64,000 nucleotides of DNA, taken from positions 1-64,000 of the forward strand of contig QZDX01000015.1 of NCBI GenBank assembly GCA_009917555.1, given 5' to 3'. The first letter of the stretch is position 1. Every line of letters begins with the position of its first letter. Source of the stretch: a bacterium 1XD21-13. Lineage in GTDB: Bacteria > Bacillota > Clostridia > Lachnospirales > Lachnospiraceae. This document shows positions 24,296-33,375 of the stretch, one piece after another. The notes under the pieces are model-generated. The model did no database searches and was not told where the DNA came from. It saw nothing but the letters and a program-made list of their open reading frames with translations. A program made the position numbers and the translations under genes.

Positions 24296-25552
24296 CTACT
24301 GACGCTTTGAGAGTACTTCCTCCTCATACTTCTCAATCTCTGCAAACCAGTCCTCCTGCACCGGTGCGCCGTTCATCTCGCAGAAGTAATTCCACACATC
24401 CCCGAGAGGATAGGTCTTCATCTCCTCCTGGCGCATCATCAGCTCTGTGAACTTTCCGGCATCCTGAAGCTCTTTGAGCTTCTTGTTGGGAGAAAGCAGA
24501 GCATAAAGGAGCGCTTTCTGCATATTCCGCATTCCCGTTACCCATGCAGAAATCCGGTTAATGCTGGCATCAAAATAATCCAGAGCCAGAAGCACACGGT
24601 CAATGGCATCATTGCGTACAATCTCCTTGGCAATCTCCCTGGTCTCATCATCAAAGAGCACCACATGATCGCTGTCCCAGCGCACGCCTCTTGTGACATG
24701 AAGGGCAATCTTGTCATTGAACAGCAGCATGGAGGAAATCTTGTCAGACACCACCTCAGTAGGATGATAATGTCCGTTGTCCATCAGGCTGATGATTCCG
24801 TTTCTTGCAGCATAATTGATGGTAAACTCGCTGGAACCCACCGTATAGGACTCCATACCGATTCCAAACACCTTAGACTCCAGGCACACCAGAACCTTCT
24901 CCTTGTCATAGGGAACAGCAAGAATCTCATCCAGGGACTGCTTAAATCTTGCACGAGGCCCAAGGCGGTCTGCGGGAACATCCTTCATACCGTCGGGAAT
25001 CCAGATATTCATAGCACAGGGACAGCCCTGCTCCGTAGCCAGATACTCAGAGATCTTAATACAAGCAATGCAGTGATCCACCCAGAACTTCCGTACCTTC
25101 TCGTTGGGGCTTGAGAGGGTCAGGCTGTCCTCTGCCATAGGATGGGAGAAGCAGGTGGGATTGAAATCAAAGGCAACCCCGTTCTTCTTGCCGAACTCCA
25201 CCCATTTTGCAAAATGCTTGGGCTCAATCTTATCTCTATCCGCATACTCGCCATCCTCAAAAATCGCATAGCAGGCATGCAGGTTTACCTTATGCTTTCC
25301 CGGAATCAGGCTCAGGGCTTTCTCAATATCCGCCATCAGCTCCTGCGGATTTCTTGCTCTTCCCGGATAATTGCCTGTAGTCTGGATACCGCCGGTCAAA
25401 GGCCCGTCATGGTCAAAGCCAATCACATCATCTCCCTGCCAGCAGTGCATGGAAATGGGAATCCCTTTCAAGCGCTCCAGGGCAGCATCTGTGTCCACAC
25501 CGATCTTTGAATACATTTCCTTCGCTGACTCGTATCTTTCTTTTACACTCAT
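24296..25552 (-). CDS. rhaA: L-rhamnose isomerase
   Basis: A 418-residue enzyme converting L-rhamnose to L-rhamnulose. It has the family's N-terminal stretch (SMHCWQGDDVIGFDHD) and the metal-site region (VCLESKVFGIGMESYTVGS; LMDNGHYHPTEVVSDK; HVTRGVRWDSDHVV). The length matches the E. coli enzyme (about 419). AGGAGG lies 9 bases before the ATG at 25552. The 225-base gap upstream, separating it from rhaB, contains a fold-back repeat and a 28-base repeat, so the transcript is probably structured here. Confidence 0.96.
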   Translation of the reverse strand: MSVKERYESAKEMYSKIGVDTDAALERLKGIPISMHCWQGDDVIGFDHDGPLTGGIQTTGNYPGRARNPQELMADIEKALSLIPGKHKVNLHACYAIFEDGEYADRDKIEPKHFAKWVEFGKKNGVAFDFNPTCFSHPMAEDSLTLSSPNEKVRKFWVDHCIACIKISEYLATEQGCPCAMNIWIPDGMKDVPADRLGPRARFKQSLDEILAVPYDKEKVLVCLESKVFGIGMESYTVGSSEFTINYAARNGIISLMDNGHYHPTEVVSDKISSMLLFNDKIALHVTRGVRWDSDHVVLFDDETREIAKEIVRNDAIDRVLLALDYFDASINRISAWVTGMRNMQKALLYALLSPNKKLKELQDAGKFTELMMRQEEMKTYPLGDVWNYFCEMNGAPVQEDWFAEIEKYEEEVLSKRQ

Positions 25553-25574
25553 ATCTATTATCCTCCTATCTCAA

Positions 25575-25677
25575 AGTTCCGCAATACCCTTTCCAGCACC
25601 CTTTATATAGAACAATTCCCAGCCACAATACCATGTGTCTATAAATTGTTCTGGCACTGTCAGGGTCTTGCTGTTTT
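25575..25677. repeat. Fold-back repeat family, copy I
   Basis: Three nested stems: GCAATACCCT (25581-25590) with AGGGTCTTGC (25662-25671), one mismatch; AGAACAATT (25609-25617) with AATTGTTCT (25644-25652); CACA (25624-25627) with TGTG (25634-25637). It shares its termini (AGTTCCGCAATACCCTT and GCTGTTTT) with the copy at 63055. Confidence 0.75.
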
Positions 25678-25679
25678 AA

Positions 25680-25707
25680 GTCGCTGCGCGACAGCACTAA
25701 AGGGTAA
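25680..25707. repeat. 28-base repeat, copy 3
   Basis: GTCGCTGCGCGACAGCACTA then AAGGGTAA; one base in the middle differs from the 18 kb copies. It directly abuts fold-back repeat copy I and is followed by a GTAAAGTC/GACTTTAC hairpin. Confidence 0.65.
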
Positions 25708-25776
25708 AGTCCTTTGCGACTTTACCATCTAGCATTCTGCTATTTCCAGTTCCAGTATATCTATTTTTCTGTTCCC

Positions 25777-27183
25777 TTAAGCCCGAAAAGACCGTATCTC
25801 AAAGGAATTCCGGATACACGTTTTGGCATCCCACATATCCTTAAGCTCCCCTGCTGCAATCATCTGTGCCGCAAGGTTCCCAAGGGCTGTAGCCTCACCA
25901 GGTCCTGCCAGGACCTCCTTCTTCGTGTACCAGGCAGTCAGCTCATTGAGGTAATCCGCATTGGAGCCGCCTCCCACCACATGAATTTTATCAAAGGTCT
26001 TGCCTGTGAGCTCCTCGATCTCCCAGACCGTCTCCCCGTAGCTGCGGGCCAGGTTCTGATAAATCACTGCCGCCAGCTCCCCCGGTGTCTCCGGCACCGC
26101 CTGATCGTGCTTCCTGCAATACTCGTTGATGGCCTCAATCATACTGTCCGGAGCCAGAAAGCTCTGATCGTTCACATCAATCACCGTAGGGAAGTCCGAG
26201 ACCTCCTCCGCCATCTTACAAAGCTCCGCATAGCTATACTTTACGGGAAGCTCTGCCCGGACAGACTGAATCATCCACAGTCCCATAATATTCTTCAAAA
26301 AACGGAACCGGTAATTCACACCGCCCTCATTGGTAAAGTTCGCCCTGCGGCTCTCCTCCCTGCAGTCCGCTTCCTTGAGCTCTGTTCCCATCAAGGACCA
26401 GGTACCGGAGCTGATGTAGATCACATCCTCCTCCATAGAGGGAACGGCAAGAACCGCAGACGCCGTATCATGGGTGGCAGGCTGCATCACCGTACAGGAG
26501 AAGCCAACCTCCTCCTCCACCTCTTTTTTTAAGGGTCCTACCACTGTGCCCGGAAGACTGATAGGCCCGAAGATTTCCTTTTTATACCCCAAACGCTCAA
26601 TCAATTCATAATCCCAGTCCTTGGTGACGGGACTTACAAGCTGGCCTGACGTGGCATTGGTATACTCTGTCTTTGCCACTCCGGTCAGCAGATAGTGAAA
26701 ATAATCCGGAAGCATCAGAAGCTGCTCTGCTTCCTCCATCAGCTCCGGCTGCTGCTCCTTTACTGCCATCAACTGATAAATGGTATTGAAGATCTGCTTC
26801 TGAATCCCTGTTCTTCCATACAGCTCCTCCGGGGAAATGATCTCATAGACCTTATTATCCATCCCCTCCGTCCGTTTATCCCGATAGCCCACTGCGTCCC
26901 CAAGACGCTCACCGTTCTTGTCCAAAAGGACATAGTCCACTGCCCAGGTATCCACACCCATACTTGCCGGAATCTTCGAAAGCTCCTTACAACGCTTCAT
27001 TCCGGCCTTAATTTCTTCAAACAGACCATCCGCATCCCAGCACAAATGCCCGTTCTTCGGCTTCATGCCATTCTCAAAGCGGTAGATCTCCTCCAGAACC
27101 ATCTTTCCCTCTTCCAGATGCCCCAGAATATGGCGCCCGCTGGAAGCTCCGATATCCACTGCCAGATAATAGGTGTTGCTCAT
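25777..27183 (-). CDS. rhaB: Rhamnulokinase
   Basis: A 468-residue FGGY-family kinase that phosphorylates L-rhamnulose. N-terminal phosphate-binding motif AVDIGASSGRHILGHL (residues 8-23); later THDTASAV and the C-terminal GGGSNADYLNELTA, typical of RhaB. AGGAG lies 7 bases before the ATG at 27183. It lies between the binding-protein gene and rhaA. A GC-rich stem-loop upstream probably lowers read-through from the transporter genes. Confidence 0.95.
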   Translation of the reverse strand: MSNTYYLAVDIGASSGRHILGHLEEGKMVLEEIYRFENGMKPKNGHLCWDADGLFEEIKAGMKRCKELSKIPASMGVDTWAVDYVLLDKNGERLGDAVGYRDKRTEGMDNKVYEIISPEELYGRTGIQKQIFNTIYQLMAVKEQQPELMEEAEQLLMLPDYFHYLLTGVAKTEYTNATSGQLVSPVTKDWDYELIERLGYKKEIFGPISLPGTVVGPLKKEVEEEVGFSCTVMQPATHDTASAVLAVPSMEEDVIYISSGTWSLMGTELKEADCREESRRANFTNEGGVNYRFRFLKNIMGLWMIQSVRAELPVKYSYAELCKMAEEVSDFPTVIDVNDQSFLAPDSMIEAINEYCRKHDQAVPETPGELAAVIYQNLARSYGETVWEIEELTGKTFDKIHVVGGGSNADYLNELTAWYTKKEVLAGPGEATALGNLAAQMIAAGELKDMWDAKTCIRNSFEIRSFRA

Positions 27184-27257
27184 ACTTCTTCTCCTTCTTC
27201 AAACTAGTACAGCTCTTGGCAGCTAACCATCCTGTCTGATTAGTCGTCCAAAGCTAT

Positions 27258-27287
27258 ACTGGGGGACTGCAGGCGCAGTCCCCCAGT
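27258..27287 (-). terminator. Stem-loop between binding-protein gene and rhaB
   Basis: ACTGGGGGACTG (27258-27269) pairs perfectly with CAGTCCCCCAGT (27276-27287) around a six-base loop. There is no T-run, so it may protect the transporter mRNA 3' end or give partial termination rather than a full stop. Confidence 0.6.
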
Positions 27288-27307
27288 GCTCTTATAACCT
27301 TTAAATC

Positions 27308-28510
27308 TTACAGCTTGCTGATCCACTCGGACATGTTGCCCTTGTAGAAGATGTACGGTGTGCCAGCCAGAACGAAAGTTCCATCGCCCTGGGTGTATAC
27401 GGTGTAATCCTCCTCAGCATAGTCACGGAAAGCAGCCATGGTGAAAGTCTCACCGTCTGTTCCTGCCCAGCCATTGGTCAGAGCTGCGTCAATTGCAGCG
27501 CCTGCTACTGCTCCAAGATGAATAACATCCCACAGCATCATGTAGGGGCATACGGAAGCGAATGCATCATCATCAGCCTTGTTAGGCATGAAAGACTGCA
27601 TCTCAGAGGGAAGTCCAAGACCTGTCAGCTTAATGTCGCTGTTAGCGCCCTTAAGAACCTGTCCTGCTGCTGCGATACCAACTGTGGTCGGGGAAATGAT
27701 ACAGTCAACCTTAGCCTCTGCTACGAAAGCATTTGCCTGAGTTGTGGACTCAACCGGGTCATCATTTCCGTACTTCTTGTCAAGCTCGGGGCTAACCTTG
27801 CCCTTGTACATATCCTTTGCCAGCTCAGTCTCCATAGCTGCGATCCAGCTATTCTGAACCGGAGTATCAATACCAGCGGAAAGAACGCCAAGAACGATCT
27901 CGTCGCCGCTGTAGCTTCCGAGCTGCTCTGCTACAACCTCTTCCATAGTCTTATCTTCCGGATAATCTACGCCAAGAGTAATCAGAACGGCTGCCTGTAC
28001 CAGATAAGATCCGATATCCTGAACCTCTGCCTGGTTGATGTGAGCCAGACGGTAGTCAATGCTTGCCTCAGAGTCGATGGAAATGATGGGGATTCCTGCA
28101 TCCTTTGCCTTCTGGAAAATCTCATCATATCCGGTATCTCCGTTGGTAGAAATAACGATAGAAGCAACACCCTGGGTAATCAGCTCGTCAAGCATCTGAA
28201 CCTGTGCAGCTACGGTTGTCTCTGCAGGGCTGTCATACTCAGTCTCATAGCCAAGTGCGTTCATGTACTCGCTGTAGCCTTCATACATCAAATCACCGAA
28301 CTTATTACCGGTAGACTTGAACATAAATACATGCTTTCCACCCTCTGCAGCCGGTGCTGCGGGAGCCTCTGCGTCATCTCCGCCTGTCTCGGCCGGAGCC
28401 TCTGCTGCCGGCGCATCAGTTGCCGGAGCTTCTGTTTCCTTGGAACCACAGGCAGCGAGGCCTGCAATCATGCTCACGCTGAGCATCAGAGCTAAAATCT
28501 TTTTCATCAT
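27308..28510 (-). CDS. Rhamnose-type ABC transporter substrate-binding lipoprotein
   Basis: A 400-residue periplasmic-binding-type protein anchored as a lipoprotein. The signal MMKKILALMLSVSMIAGLAAC ends in a lipobox with Cys at residue 21. A low-complexity Ala/Pro/Glu linker follows (about 25-55), then a sugar-binding fold of the ribose/autoinducer-2 type (QMLDELITQGVASIVISTNG). The start is the ATG at 28510; a frame extended upstream would precede the GGAGG site and spoil the signal peptide. Its place between the permeases and rhaB makes L-rhamnose the likely ligand, an inference. Confidence 0.9.
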   Translation of the reverse strand: MMKKILALMLSVSMIAGLAACGSKETEAPATDAPAAEAPAETGGDDAEAPAAPAAEGGKHVFMFKSTGNKFGDLMYEGYSEYMNALGYETEYDSPAETTVAAQVQMLDELITQGVASIVISTNGDTGYDEIFQKAKDAGIPIISIDSEASIDYRLAHINQAEVQDIGSYLVQAAVLITLGVDYPEDKTMEEVVAEQLGSYSGDEIVLGVLSAGIDTPVQNSWIAAMETELAKDMYKGKVSPELDKKYGNDDPVESTTQANAFVAEAKVDCIISPTTVGIAAAGQVLKGANSDIKLTGLGLPSEMQSFMPNKADDDAFASVCPYMMLWDVIHLGAVAGAAIDAALTNGWAGTDGETFTMAAFRDYAEEDYTVYTQGDGTFVLAGTPYIFYKGNMSEWISKL

Positions 28511-28586
28511 AATGAAATATCCTCCTTTTATTTTTGCTTGTATAGCTCTTTTATATATACGGGGCGCTCTAAACCCCGGATATACC

Positions 28587-29828
28587 TTATGAAAACCTTT
28601 CTTTATTCTTTCTTGCATTCTCCGCAAGCTCCGCTTTCATCTGAGCGGTCTTTTCCTTACATGTATTCTGCAAGGACGCAATCTTCTCCTCCGCCTTGCG
28701 GATCTTTCTGTCGGGATCGCCGGTCTTCTTAAGTCTTGCGATCTCTGCCTTAAGCTCTTTTACCTCTGCGGCAGTCTTTACATTGAGGGCCTCAATGTTC
28801 TTGTTGTTCTTATACAGAACCTTAAGCTTAATATCCGCAATCAGCTGACGGTTCACACTGGGAATCAGTACGGCAATCAGAAGCACAATACCCGTTACAA
28901 TCTTACGGGTGTTGGCATCCACGCCAATCAGTCCCAGAGTATACAGCAGGAATGCCATAATAAAGGTGGAAATAAAGGGTCCGTACACCTTGCCCTTTCC
29001 GCCGTTAGTGGACACGCCGCCCAGCACGCAGATAGCAATGGTGTCCATCTCGTAGCCCGTACCCATGGAGGAGGAAAGACCGCCGCCCATACGTCCTACA
29101 AAGAAAATGGATCCGATTCCCGCCATAATGCCCATGAGGATAAACACAATGAGCTTCACACGCTCCACCCGGATGCCGGAATACTGAGCCGTGATAGGAT
29201 TATTTCCCACAATATACAACTTCCGTCCAAAGGTGGACCGGTGCAGGATAAAGAAGAAAATCACGGTAATCAGGAAATACAGCACCATACAGATGGGGAA
29301 AATGCCCCAGTTTCTCCAGCCAATGGCATTGTAGAAGGCCGGGAAATTCTTCAGGGAATTCACATCCAGGATAATCTCTACAATTCCGCGGAACAGCATG
29401 GAGGTGGAAATGGTTACAATAACCGCAGGCATCTTCACATATCCAACCAGAATACCGTTAAATGCTCCGCAGACTGCTCCCGTAAGGATGCCTGCCAGCA
29501 CAGCCGCAATGGCCGGCGCCCCGTTCTGGTACAGAAGTCCCGTTGTCATGCCGGAAAGCACCATATTTGAGGCAATGGATACGTCAATGTCTCCCAGCAT
29601 CAGCACAAATACCATACCCATAACCATGGGCGACAGGTCAAGTCCCGACTGAATAATGGACTGGATGGTGCCAATGTTAAAATACAGTCCCGGCCTGGCA
29701 ATTGCCAGAATCAGATTAATGAGAATTAATATGTAAACCAGAATCATTTCCCATTTTACCAGGAACTTACTCAGTTGAAAACCCTCTTTGACAGTCAGAT
29801 CCCTGACCGCTGCTTTATTCTCAGCCAT
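28587..29828 (-). CDS. Sugar ABC permease with C-terminal coiled-coil extension
   Basis: A 413-residue permease of the RbsC group with about ten hydrophobic segments up to about residue 325. The family motif VLGGVSTNGGKGKVYG lies in the second half. The last 80 residues are cytoplasmic and strongly charged with a heptad character (VKELKAEIARLKKTGDPDRK and beyond), a coiled-coil tail that standard permeases of about 330 residues lack. It overlaps the upstream permease stop (TAATG), so the two are coupled. It forms a heterodimeric channel with that permease. Confidence 0.9.
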   Translation of the reverse strand: MAENKAAVRDLTVKEGFQLSKFLVKWEMILVYILILINLILAIARPGLYFNIGTIQSIIQSGLDLSPMVMGMVFVLMLGDIDVSIASNMVLSGMTTGLLYQNGAPAIAAVLAGILTGAVCGAFNGILVGYVKMPAVIVTISTSMLFRGIVEIILDVNSLKNFPAFYNAIGWRNWGIFPICMVLYFLITVIFFFILHRSTFGRKLYIVGNNPITAQYSGIRVERVKLIVFILMGIMAGIGSIFFVGRMGGGLSSSMGTGYEMDTIAICVLGGVSTNGGKGKVYGPFISTFIMAFLLYTLGLIGVDANTRKIVTGIVLLIAVLIPSVNRQLIADIKLKVLYKNNKNIEALNVKTAAEVKELKAEIARLKKTGDPDRKIRKAEEKIASLQNTCKEKTAQMKAELAENARKNKERFS

Positions 29829-30808
29829 TAGAGCAGTGCCCCCCTTTCTTTCAGGAAACGCTTCTCAGAAGAGCGTGTCATCGCAATGTTCAGGAATACG
29901 GCCGCAATAATGATAGCACCCTGCAAAGCCTTCTGCCATACGGACAGGCCCGGAAGCAGACTGATAAACTGGGTAATCACGCTCATCATCAGCCATCCGA
30001 TGAATACACCGTCCACGGTTCCACGGCCACCGGTAATGCTGACGCCGCCCAGGATACAGATAGCGATAGCCTGCAGCTCATAGCCGTCACCGATAGTATA
30101 GGTGCACATTGCGTAGTTTGCCGTATAAAGCATACCGGACATACCAGCCAATGCCCCGCAGATTACAAAGGCCAGGAAACGGATTCTCGCCTCCTTGATA
30201 CCGGCAACCTTTGCAGATTCCACATTGGTTCCGATTGCGTAGATACGCCGTCCGGTGGTCCGGTAATTGAGATACCAGGCTGCAAGGATAAAGACAATAG
30301 CCGCAATCCAGAGGATGCTTGGAACCCCAACAATCTGCTTGCCTGCCCATGCCTGATAGCCCTCGGAAATCTGATGGGGGAACCACCAGTTACCGCCGCT
30401 TAGGAGGAAAGCAAAGCCTCTGTAAATATACATAGTACCCAGTGTTGCAATCATGGGAACCACCTTTAAATAACCCACTACAAATCCGTTGAAAGCGCCG
30501 CAGGCAATTCCAATGGCAAGGCTTAAGAGCACCCACACAATGTTGGGAATCTCCATATGGCTGCTCATGAGCGAGGTGCAGACCACGCCGGACAGAGCCA
30601 GAATGGAGCCAACAGACAGGTCAATACCGCCCGTCACCAGAACCACCATCATGCCCACTGCCAGGAATACATAAACCGCATTATTTCTCAGCATGGAGAT
30701 AATGGTATTCACGGAAAACATGGAGGGCGTAATGATTCCTGCCAGCACCAAAAGTCCAATCAGGCCGAATACAAGGCCGATATTGCGGTATCCGAATACT
30801 TTTTTCAT
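29828..30808 (-). CDS. Sugar ABC permease (RbsC group)
   Basis: A 326-residue permease of usual length with about nine to ten membrane segments and the motifs VTGGIDLSVGSILALSGVV and ICILGGVSITGGRGTVDGVF. Its start overlaps the ATPase stop by 4 bases (ATGA) and its stop overlaps the next permease start. Two different permeases in one operon indicate a heterodimeric channel, as in rhizobial RhaPQ and in Lsr transporters. Confidence 0.92.
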   Translation of the reverse strand: MKKVFGYRNIGLVFGLIGLLVLAGIITPSMFSVNTIISMLRNNAVYVFLAVGMMVVLVTGGIDLSVGSILALSGVVCTSLMSSHMEIPNIVWVLLSLAIGIACGAFNGFVVGYLKVVPMIATLGTMYIYRGFAFLLSGGNWWFPHQISEGYQAWAGKQIVGVPSILWIAAIVFILAAWYLNYRTTGRRIYAIGTNVESAKVAGIKEARIRFLAFVICGALAGMSGMLYTANYAMCTYTIGDGYELQAIAICILGGVSITGGRGTVDGVFIGWLMMSVITQFISLLPGLSVWQKALQGAIIIAAVFLNIAMTRSSEKRFLKERGALL

Positions 30809-32319
30809 GCCCTGGCCTCCTTCCTGTGCTCGCCTAATGAGGCTGCCATAATCATTTCCTGTGATACCTCTATGTTGTCAAATTCGCCGGTTACATGGCC
30901 GGACTTCATAACCACGATCCGGTCCGCCATGCCCAGAACCTCCGGCATCTCGGAGGAAACCATAATAATCGCATAACCATTTGCTGCCAGCTCGTTCATA
31001 ATCTCATAGATTGAGTACTTGGCGCCTACGTCAATACCCTTGGTGGGCTCGTCAAGAATCAGCACCTTTAAGGAGCAGTTGAGAAGCTTGGCAAATACAA
31101 CCTTCTGCTGATTACCGCCTGACAATGAGGAGGGCGGTGCGCTGATATCCTTGGCTTTCAAGGCAATCTTCTGGCAGAGCTCAATGGCTTTCTGGATCTC
31201 CGCCTTTTCATCCAGCATGCTTGCCTTGGCGAATTGCTTCATATCCGCCGAGGATACATTCTGGTAAATGGGAAGCTCATTAATGAGCCCCTGGGTCTGC
31301 CGGTTCTCCGGAAGCAGGCCGATTCCATACTCAAAAGCCTCCACCGGTGTCTTTATGTTAACCTCTTTTCCCTCTAAAACAATCCTGCCGCTGTCGGGAT
31401 TCATGATTCCGAAAATGGTCTGGCAGACCTCCGTCCGTCCTGCGCCCACCAGTCCTGTAAGGGCAAGAATCTCGCCTTTCTTTACCTCAAAGGAAATATT
31501 CTTGAAATATCCCTCCTTGGAAATATTTTCCACTTTAAGTACAGTCTCACCAATCTTGGCCGTCTTTTCCGGATACATCTGATCCAGCTCACGTCCTACC
31601 ATGGCCCCGATGAGCTTCTGGTTCGAAATCTTATCCACATCCCAGCAACCTATGTACTGTGCGTCACGGAATACGGTTACCCTGGTTGCCAGCCGGTACA
31701 TATCCTCAAATCTGTGGGAAATCAGGATAATGGACACACCCTCGTCCCGAAGCCGCTCCGCAATCGTGTAAAGCTCCTCGCACTCATTAGCGGTCAGAGA
31801 GGCCGTCGGCTCATCCATGATGAGGATTCTTGCGTCTCTGGAAAGGGCCTTTGCAATCTCCACAAGCTGCTGAGCAGCAACGCTTAGGGAGCCCATGGGC
31901 TTTGTCACGTCAATCTCTTTACTCAGGGGCTCAATCAGCTCCTTGGCCTTTTGATTCATCTGGCGCCAGTCGTACATGCCCAGCTTATTCTTAATCTCCT
32001 GCCCCATGAAAATATTTTCAGTCACAGACAGATCCGGAAACGCCGTTACATGCTGGTAAATCGCCGCGATTCCCAGCTTTGCCGAATCCATGGTATTGCG
32101 GGGAGTAATCCGCTCGCCCTCCAGCAGCATAATTCCGCTGTCCGGCTGATGAACGCCTGTGATAACTTTGATGAAGGTGGATTTTCCTGCGCCGTTCTCG
32201 CCCATCAGTGCATGTATTTCACCCTTCTTCAGTTGAAACTGCACGCCTGCCAGAGCGGTGACGCCACCGAAGGTCTTGACCACATCCTTCAGTTCGAGAA
32301 TGTAATTTTGCTCGTTCAC
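30805..32319 (-). CDS. Sugar ABC importer ATPase with two nucleotide-binding domains
   Basis: A 504-residue RbsA-type ATPase. The first domain has Walker A GENGAGKST (40-48), signature LSVAAQQLVEIAKALS and Walker B LIMDEPTASL. The second has the degenerate P-loop GLVGAGRTEV, signature LSGGNQQKVVFAKLL and LILDEPTKGID. The first signature (LSVAAQ) departs from LSGGQ, which is common in this family. It is the first gene of the transporter-rhamnose operon, 190 bases from the divergent AraC gene. The sugar is inferred from rhaA/rhaB. Confidence 0.93.
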   Translation of the reverse strand: MNEQNYILELKDVVKTFGGVTALAGVQFQLKKGEIHALMGENGAGKSTFIKVITGVHQPDSGIMLLEGERITPRNTMDSAKLGIAAIYQHVTAFPDLSVTENIFMGQEIKNKLGMYDWRQMNQKAKELIEPLSKEIDVTKPMGSLSVAAQQLVEIAKALSRDARILIMDEPTASLTANECEELYTIAERLRDEGVSIILISHRFEDMYRLATRVTVFRDAQYIGCWDVDKISNQKLIGAMVGRELDQMYPEKTAKIGETVLKVENISKEGYFKNISFEVKKGEILALTGLVGAGRTEVCQTIFGIMNPDSGRIVLEGKEVNIKTPVEAFEYGIGLLPENRQTQGLINELPIYQNVSSADMKQFAKASMLDEKAEIQKAIELCQKIALKAKDISAPPSSLSGGNQQKVVFAKLLNCSLKVLILDEPTKGIDVGAKYSIYEIMNELAANGYAIIMVSSEMPEVLGMADRIVVMKSGHVTGEFDNIEVSQEMIMAASLGEHRKEARA

Positions 32320-32385
32320 CCTATCTTCTCCTTCCTTGCTTGGTCTTTATGCTACTAGCTAACCCCAAAAATATAGAATATTCAA

Positions 32386-32423
32386 TATCAAATATTGCTT
32401 TTTCGCTATCAAATATTGCTTTT
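32386..32423. promoter_or_regulatory. Paired 17-base direct repeats, probable AraC-regulator sites
   Basis: TATCAAATATTGCTTTT occurs twice without mismatch, at 32386-32402 and 32407-32423, exactly 21 bases apart (two helical turns). This is the arrangement AraC/XylS dimers use. It lies 67 bases from the ATPase start and overlaps the -35 region of the regulator's own promoter. Confidence 0.75.
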
Positions 32424-32444
32424 CTAGCATTTTTGTGCTATAGT
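32416..32444 (+). promoter_or_regulatory. Promoter of the AraC-type regulator
   Basis: TTGCTT at 32416-32421 and TATAGT at 32439-32444 are separated by 17 bases. The -35 box lies inside the second direct repeat, so binding there would affect the regulator's own transcription. Confidence 0.55.
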
Positions 32445-32509
32445 AATGAAAAATATGTGAATTATTTGTCATTTCAAACAATTGTTCTCAGGAAAGGATC
32501 TGTTTTCGT

Positions 32510-33358
32510 ATGAAATTGCCACAAAAAGAGTATCCCCCCCAATATATCCATAAGTCAAATCTTCTCTCCGACAAGTCCGTGAACCTGCCCTTTCAGGTAT
32601 TGCAGTGCGGATATTCCAATGAGCGGGAGCTAAAATGCAATGCCAACTACTCGGAATTTATCATTTTTTATATTCTGGAGGGCGTGGCACAGTATACGAA
32701 GTATAAAGAGGTACAGTATGTCCACAAGGAGCATATCATTATCTCCAACTGCAACACCAGGCTGCGGTTCTCCAAGGCCACTCCGGACTGGAAATATTTT
32801 TATGTCATTTTCTCCGGAAGCCATGCCAAGCTTTACTATAATATGATTCGGGGGAAGAAGGGCGTGATTCCTGTTACGCCCCTCCACAATATCACCGTTC
32901 ATTTTACGACTCTGTGCTCCTATACCTACACGAAAAGTCTATATATTCAGATGGAAGCCTGCTACCTTCTGCACCAGATTATCCATGAGCTGCTGATTGT
33001 GACCCATGAGATAGAGAAAGCCCGGCTTCTCACCCCAGTGCGGCAGACCATCGTCAACACTGCTCTGAGATATATCGATGAGCACTATATGGACGAGCTG
33101 TCTGTGGATACCATTTGCCAGAAGGTGAATTTCTCCAAGTTTTATTTTTGCAAGCTGTTCAAGGAGCACACAGGAAAAACCCTGTACCAGTATCTGACTG
33201 AATACAGGGTCAATAAGTCTAAGGAGTATCTCACCTACTCCAAGCTGTCCATTCATGCCATTTCCACAGAGGTGGGCTTTAAAAATACATTGACCTACAG
33301 CCGTTCCTTTAAAAAGCTCACGGATATGACGCCCAGTGAGTTTCGGGAGGCTTTTTAA
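32510..33358 (+). CDS. AraC-family regulator, probable rhamnose regulator
   Basis: A 282-residue AraC/XylS protein. The N-terminal half is a cupin-like sensing domain (FIIFYILEGVAQYTKYKEVQ). The C-terminal 100 residues carry the two helix-turn-helix motifs (LSVDTICQKVNFSKFYFCKL; FKNTLTYSRSFKKLTDMTPS). It is transcribed divergently from the rhamnose transporter operon across a 190-base region holding two identical direct repeats. By analogy with RhaS/RhaR it should activate the operon when rhamnose is present. The ligand is inferred, not visible. Confidence 0.9.
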   Translation: MKLPQKEYPPQYIHKSNLLSDKSVNLPFQVLQCGYSNERELKCNANYSEFIIFYILEGVAQYTKYKEVQYVHKEHIIISNCNTRLRFSKATPDWKYFYVIFSGSHAKLYYNMIRGKKGVIPVTPLHNITVHFTTLCSYTYTKSLYIQMEACYLLHQIIHELLIVTHEIEKARLLTPVRQTIVNTALRYIDEHYMDELSVDTICQKVNFSKFYFCKLFKEHTGKTLYQYLTEYRVNKSKEYLTYSKLSIHAISTEVGFKNTLTYSRSFKKLTDMTPSEFREAF

Positions 33359-33375
33359 AGCCGGCTTTTAGTTTC

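Noticed and set aside
27518-28495. 325-codon plus-strand frame opposite the binding-protein gene
   Set aside because: The minus-strand product has a signal peptide, lipobox and family fold; the plus-strand frame has none of these.
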